Below, in pieces: positions 20,036-20,999 of a DNA stretch of 20,999 nucleotides (its first letter is position 1; the number at the start of each line of letters is the position of its first letter). A model generated the notes under the pieces. That model was not told the DNA's origin. It saw only the letters and a program-made list of their open reading frames with translations, and did no database searches. A program made the translations under genes and the position numbers. Origin of the DNA: a virus; IMG/VR virus record IMGVR_UViG_3300037342_000014, positions 1-20,999 of that record. One strand, written 5' to 3'.

Positions 20036-20218
20036 GTGGATGCACTAGACAGGCCCAGGGCCGGTAAGTTTGGCAAGAAGGAAAAACAAGAATACGCAAA
20101 GACCAAAAGTGAAGATGAGATGAAGTCTTTTCTTGAGGACAAGGAAAAGGTTAAACAAACGGCGAAGTTGTTTAGGGATAAGGTAGAAGCGGATCGCAAA
20201 CGATTGGGGTTAAAATGA
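20036..20218 (+). CDS. Small highly charged protein, 60 aa, GTG start
   Basis: The only suitable start is GTG at 20036, eight bases after GAGG. Nearby ATGs are in other frames. The protein is almost entirely Lys, Glu, Asp and Arg (KFGKKEKQEYAKTKSEDEMK, ending KVEADRKRLGLK), probably a single long helix. Its stop overlaps the next ATG as ATGA. No family recognised. Confidence 0.58.
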   Translation: MDALDRPRAGKFGKKEKQEYAKTKSEDEMKSFLEDKEKVKQTAKLFRDKVEADRKRLGLK

Positions 20219-20412
20219 GCTTAACATTCGAAGATTTAAAGACTGGAAAAGTAAGGTTGATATTTGGCGACATGGAGCAAATAAATTGCATACGTGCTTA
20301 CCAAAAATCTTTAGAAGATAGGGATACGTTTTGTTCTGAATGTGATGGTGAAGGCGTAATAATGTGTCCGTGTTGTGATGGAGACGGAAAAAGAAAAAAA
20401 CAAAAGGATTAA
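20215..20412 (+). CDS. Small zinc-finger protein with DnaJ-type CxxCxGxG pair, 65 aa
   Basis: ATGA overlap with the previous gene. Residues ~40-58 contain CSECDGEG and CPCCDGDG separated by VIM, i.e. two CxxCxGxG units as in the DnaJ central zinc domain, enough for one zinc site. The N-terminal 35 residues (LTFEDLKTGKVRLIFGD) show no J domain, so this is not a full co-chaperone. It may bind a protein or nucleic acid partner. Confidence 0.7.
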   Translation: MSLTFEDLKTGKVRLIFGDMEQINCIRAYQKSLEDRDTFCSECDGEGVIMCPCCDGDGKRKKQKD

Positions 20413-20413
20413 T

Positions 20414-20611
20414 ATGAGCCAAAAACAAACCATCTTAAATCACCTCAAGCAACACGGACACATCGACACCATGACCGCGATCAAAGAATACTGGATAACA
20501 AGGCTTTCCGAAATGATCCGTTTATTAAGAGCAGAAGGACATGAGATATTTTCCGAACACGTTACAGATGGCAAGAAGCACTGGGTAAATTACCGCTTGG
20601 TGGTCAGATGA
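20414..20611 (+). CDS. Winged-helix/HTH small protein, 65 aa
   Basis: The frame is open further upstream, but ATG at 20414 has AAAGGA about six bases upstream and lies one base after the previous stop, so it is chosen. The sequence SQKQTILNHLKQHGHIDTM, TAIKEYWITRLSEMIRLLRAEGHEI follows the common phage helix-turn-helix pattern 't.k.qIL..L..hG.Itp.eAi..y.i.RLs..I..Lr.eGh.I'. Probable DNA-binding regulator. Confidence 0.75.
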   Translation: MSQKQTILNHLKQHGHIDTMTAIKEYWITRLSEMIRLLRAEGHEIFSEHVTDGKKHWVNYRLVVR

Positions 20612-20805
20612 TAATTCACACACGGATTGGAAAATTAGCCCGTTGCACAAATCGTAATAGAAAAAAGACATCCGGCATTAAATTGCCAGCCAAGTATTTT
20701 GGTCAATTCGTTGTGGTTATTTCTCGTCGAGAGTATAGGGAAATGCTTTGGAAGATTAAGAGGCTTGAAGGACGGCTGGCGAAGATAGTTAAAATATCTT
20801 CTTGA
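20608..20805 (+). CDS. Small basic protein, possible AbrB-like fold, 65 aa
   Basis: ATGA overlap with the HTH gene. The basic N-terminus (RIGKLARCTNRNRKKTSG) leads into IKLPAKYFGQFVVVISRREY, resembling the 'i.LPk.y.gk.V.v' beta hairpin of AbrB-type proteins, then a basic helix. DNA or RNA binding is plausible; the family assignment is tentative. Confidence 0.6.
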   Translation: MIIHTRIGKLARCTNRNRKKTSGIKLPAKYFGQFVVVISRREYREMLWKIKRLEGRLAKIVKISS

Positions 20806-20829
20806 CTTACGTAAATAATCATGTATACT
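20802..20829 (+). promoter_or_regulatory. Sigma70-type promoter with possible operator
   Basis: TTGACT (20802-20807), 16-base spacer, TATACT (20824-20829). TTACGTAA at 20807-20814 is a palindrome that overlaps the -35 edge, GTATAC is embedded in the -10, and a second ACGTA follows at 20833-20837. These repeats could be the binding site of the downstream ribbon-helix-helix-like protein. Confidence 0.65.
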
Positions 20830-20853
20830 TGTACGTAGAAAGGATAACGACAA

Positions 20854-20999
20854 ATGAAAGTTAGAAATTACACAGAGCGTTTTGAAGTCAGATTCACGAA
20901 AGAAGAAATGAAGATTCTAAAAGAGATCGCCAAGAAGTTAAAAACAAGCGATAGTCATGCGGTAAGAATTTGCGTACATGATTATTGGGAAAGAATCTA
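20854..20999 (+). CDS. Ribbon-helix-helix-like regulator, N-terminal 48 codons (cut by window edge)
   Basis: ATG follows AGGA at nine bases. The sequence YTERFEVRFTKEEMKILKEI, then AKKLKTSDSHAVRICVHDYW has the beta strand-helix-helix pattern of CopG/Arc-type repressors (short strand 'ERFEVRFT' followed by two helices). The preceding promoter with palindromes suggests autoregulation. The frame is open at the window end. Confidence 0.7.
   Translation, partial: MKVRNYTERFEVRFTKEEMKILKEIAKKLKTSDSHAVRICVHDYWERI

Noticed and set aside
1-20999. CRISPR array, tRNA, rRNA, integrase, attachment site or phage RNA polymerase
   Set aside because: None was seen on either strand by reading; there are no regularly spaced repeats and no recognisable motifs of these genes.

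Overview
The window is the structural half of a tailed double-stranded DNA phage with a short-tailed (podovirus, T7-like) virion plan, plus the start of an oppositely oriented replication region. The evidence is the ordered set of virion genes read leftward on the minus strand: small and large terminase, a head-to-tail connector of T7 gp8 type, scaffold, capsid, tail adaptor (gp11-like), tail nozzle (gp12-like) and long helical or low-complexity internal proteins. No RNA polymerase, integrase, tRNA, CRISPR or lysis gene was recognised, so lifestyle is unknown. The host cannot be named. Shine-Dalgarno sites are strong and bacterial, and the O-antigen polymerase/ligase-like protein together with Sec signal peptides points to a Gram-negative-type envelope. 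An 'NVGIG..TPG..LDV.G.VRA.SF' fibre motif fits phages and bacteria known mainly from metagenomes.

Layout, right to left on the minus strand: 18740-16678 small and large terminase and a small protein; 16644-14280 GNAT acetyltransferase, small Gly/Ser-rich protein, portal; 14274-11715 seven small, tightly overlapping genes of unknown role, including one with a membrane segment and one with a Cys4 zinc-ribbon tail; 11713-9307 scaffold, a promoter with a structured leader and a possible 36-codon leader ORF, capsid, and a probable head decoration protein; 9246-7572 an apparent cargo segment (secreted beta-rich protein and Wzy/WaaL-like membrane enzyme) with hairpins at its gene borders; 7599-2662 adaptor, HNH endonuclease, nozzle N-terminal part, secreted fibre-like protein, nozzle C-terminal part, and a decayed HNH endonuclease; 2657-1 three probable internal or ejected virion proteins, the last cut by the window edge.

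The 18741-19164 gap is a divergent control region. It has a leftward promoter candidate followed by a row of hairpins, and a rightward promoter followed by a roughly 140-nt leader with an 11-bp stem, two internal hairpins and a 9-bp pseudoknot-forming pair that ends in a T run just before the first rightward gene. The plus-strand genes (19165-20999) form a compact early-type operon: a probable replication initiator with a charged linker and a palindrome, several small proteins (one with a DnaJ-type CxxCxGxG pair, one winged-helix-like), then a second promoter driving a ribbon-helix-helix-like protein that runs off the window.

The most notable points are the nozzle protein split into two cistrons around a signal-peptide fibre gene and flanked by one intact and one decayed HNH endonuclease; the envelope-directed genes embedded in the virion operon; the structured leader RNA before the replication gene; and the capsid leader, where a hairpin surrounds the Shine-Dalgarno site and overlaps a small upstream ORF.
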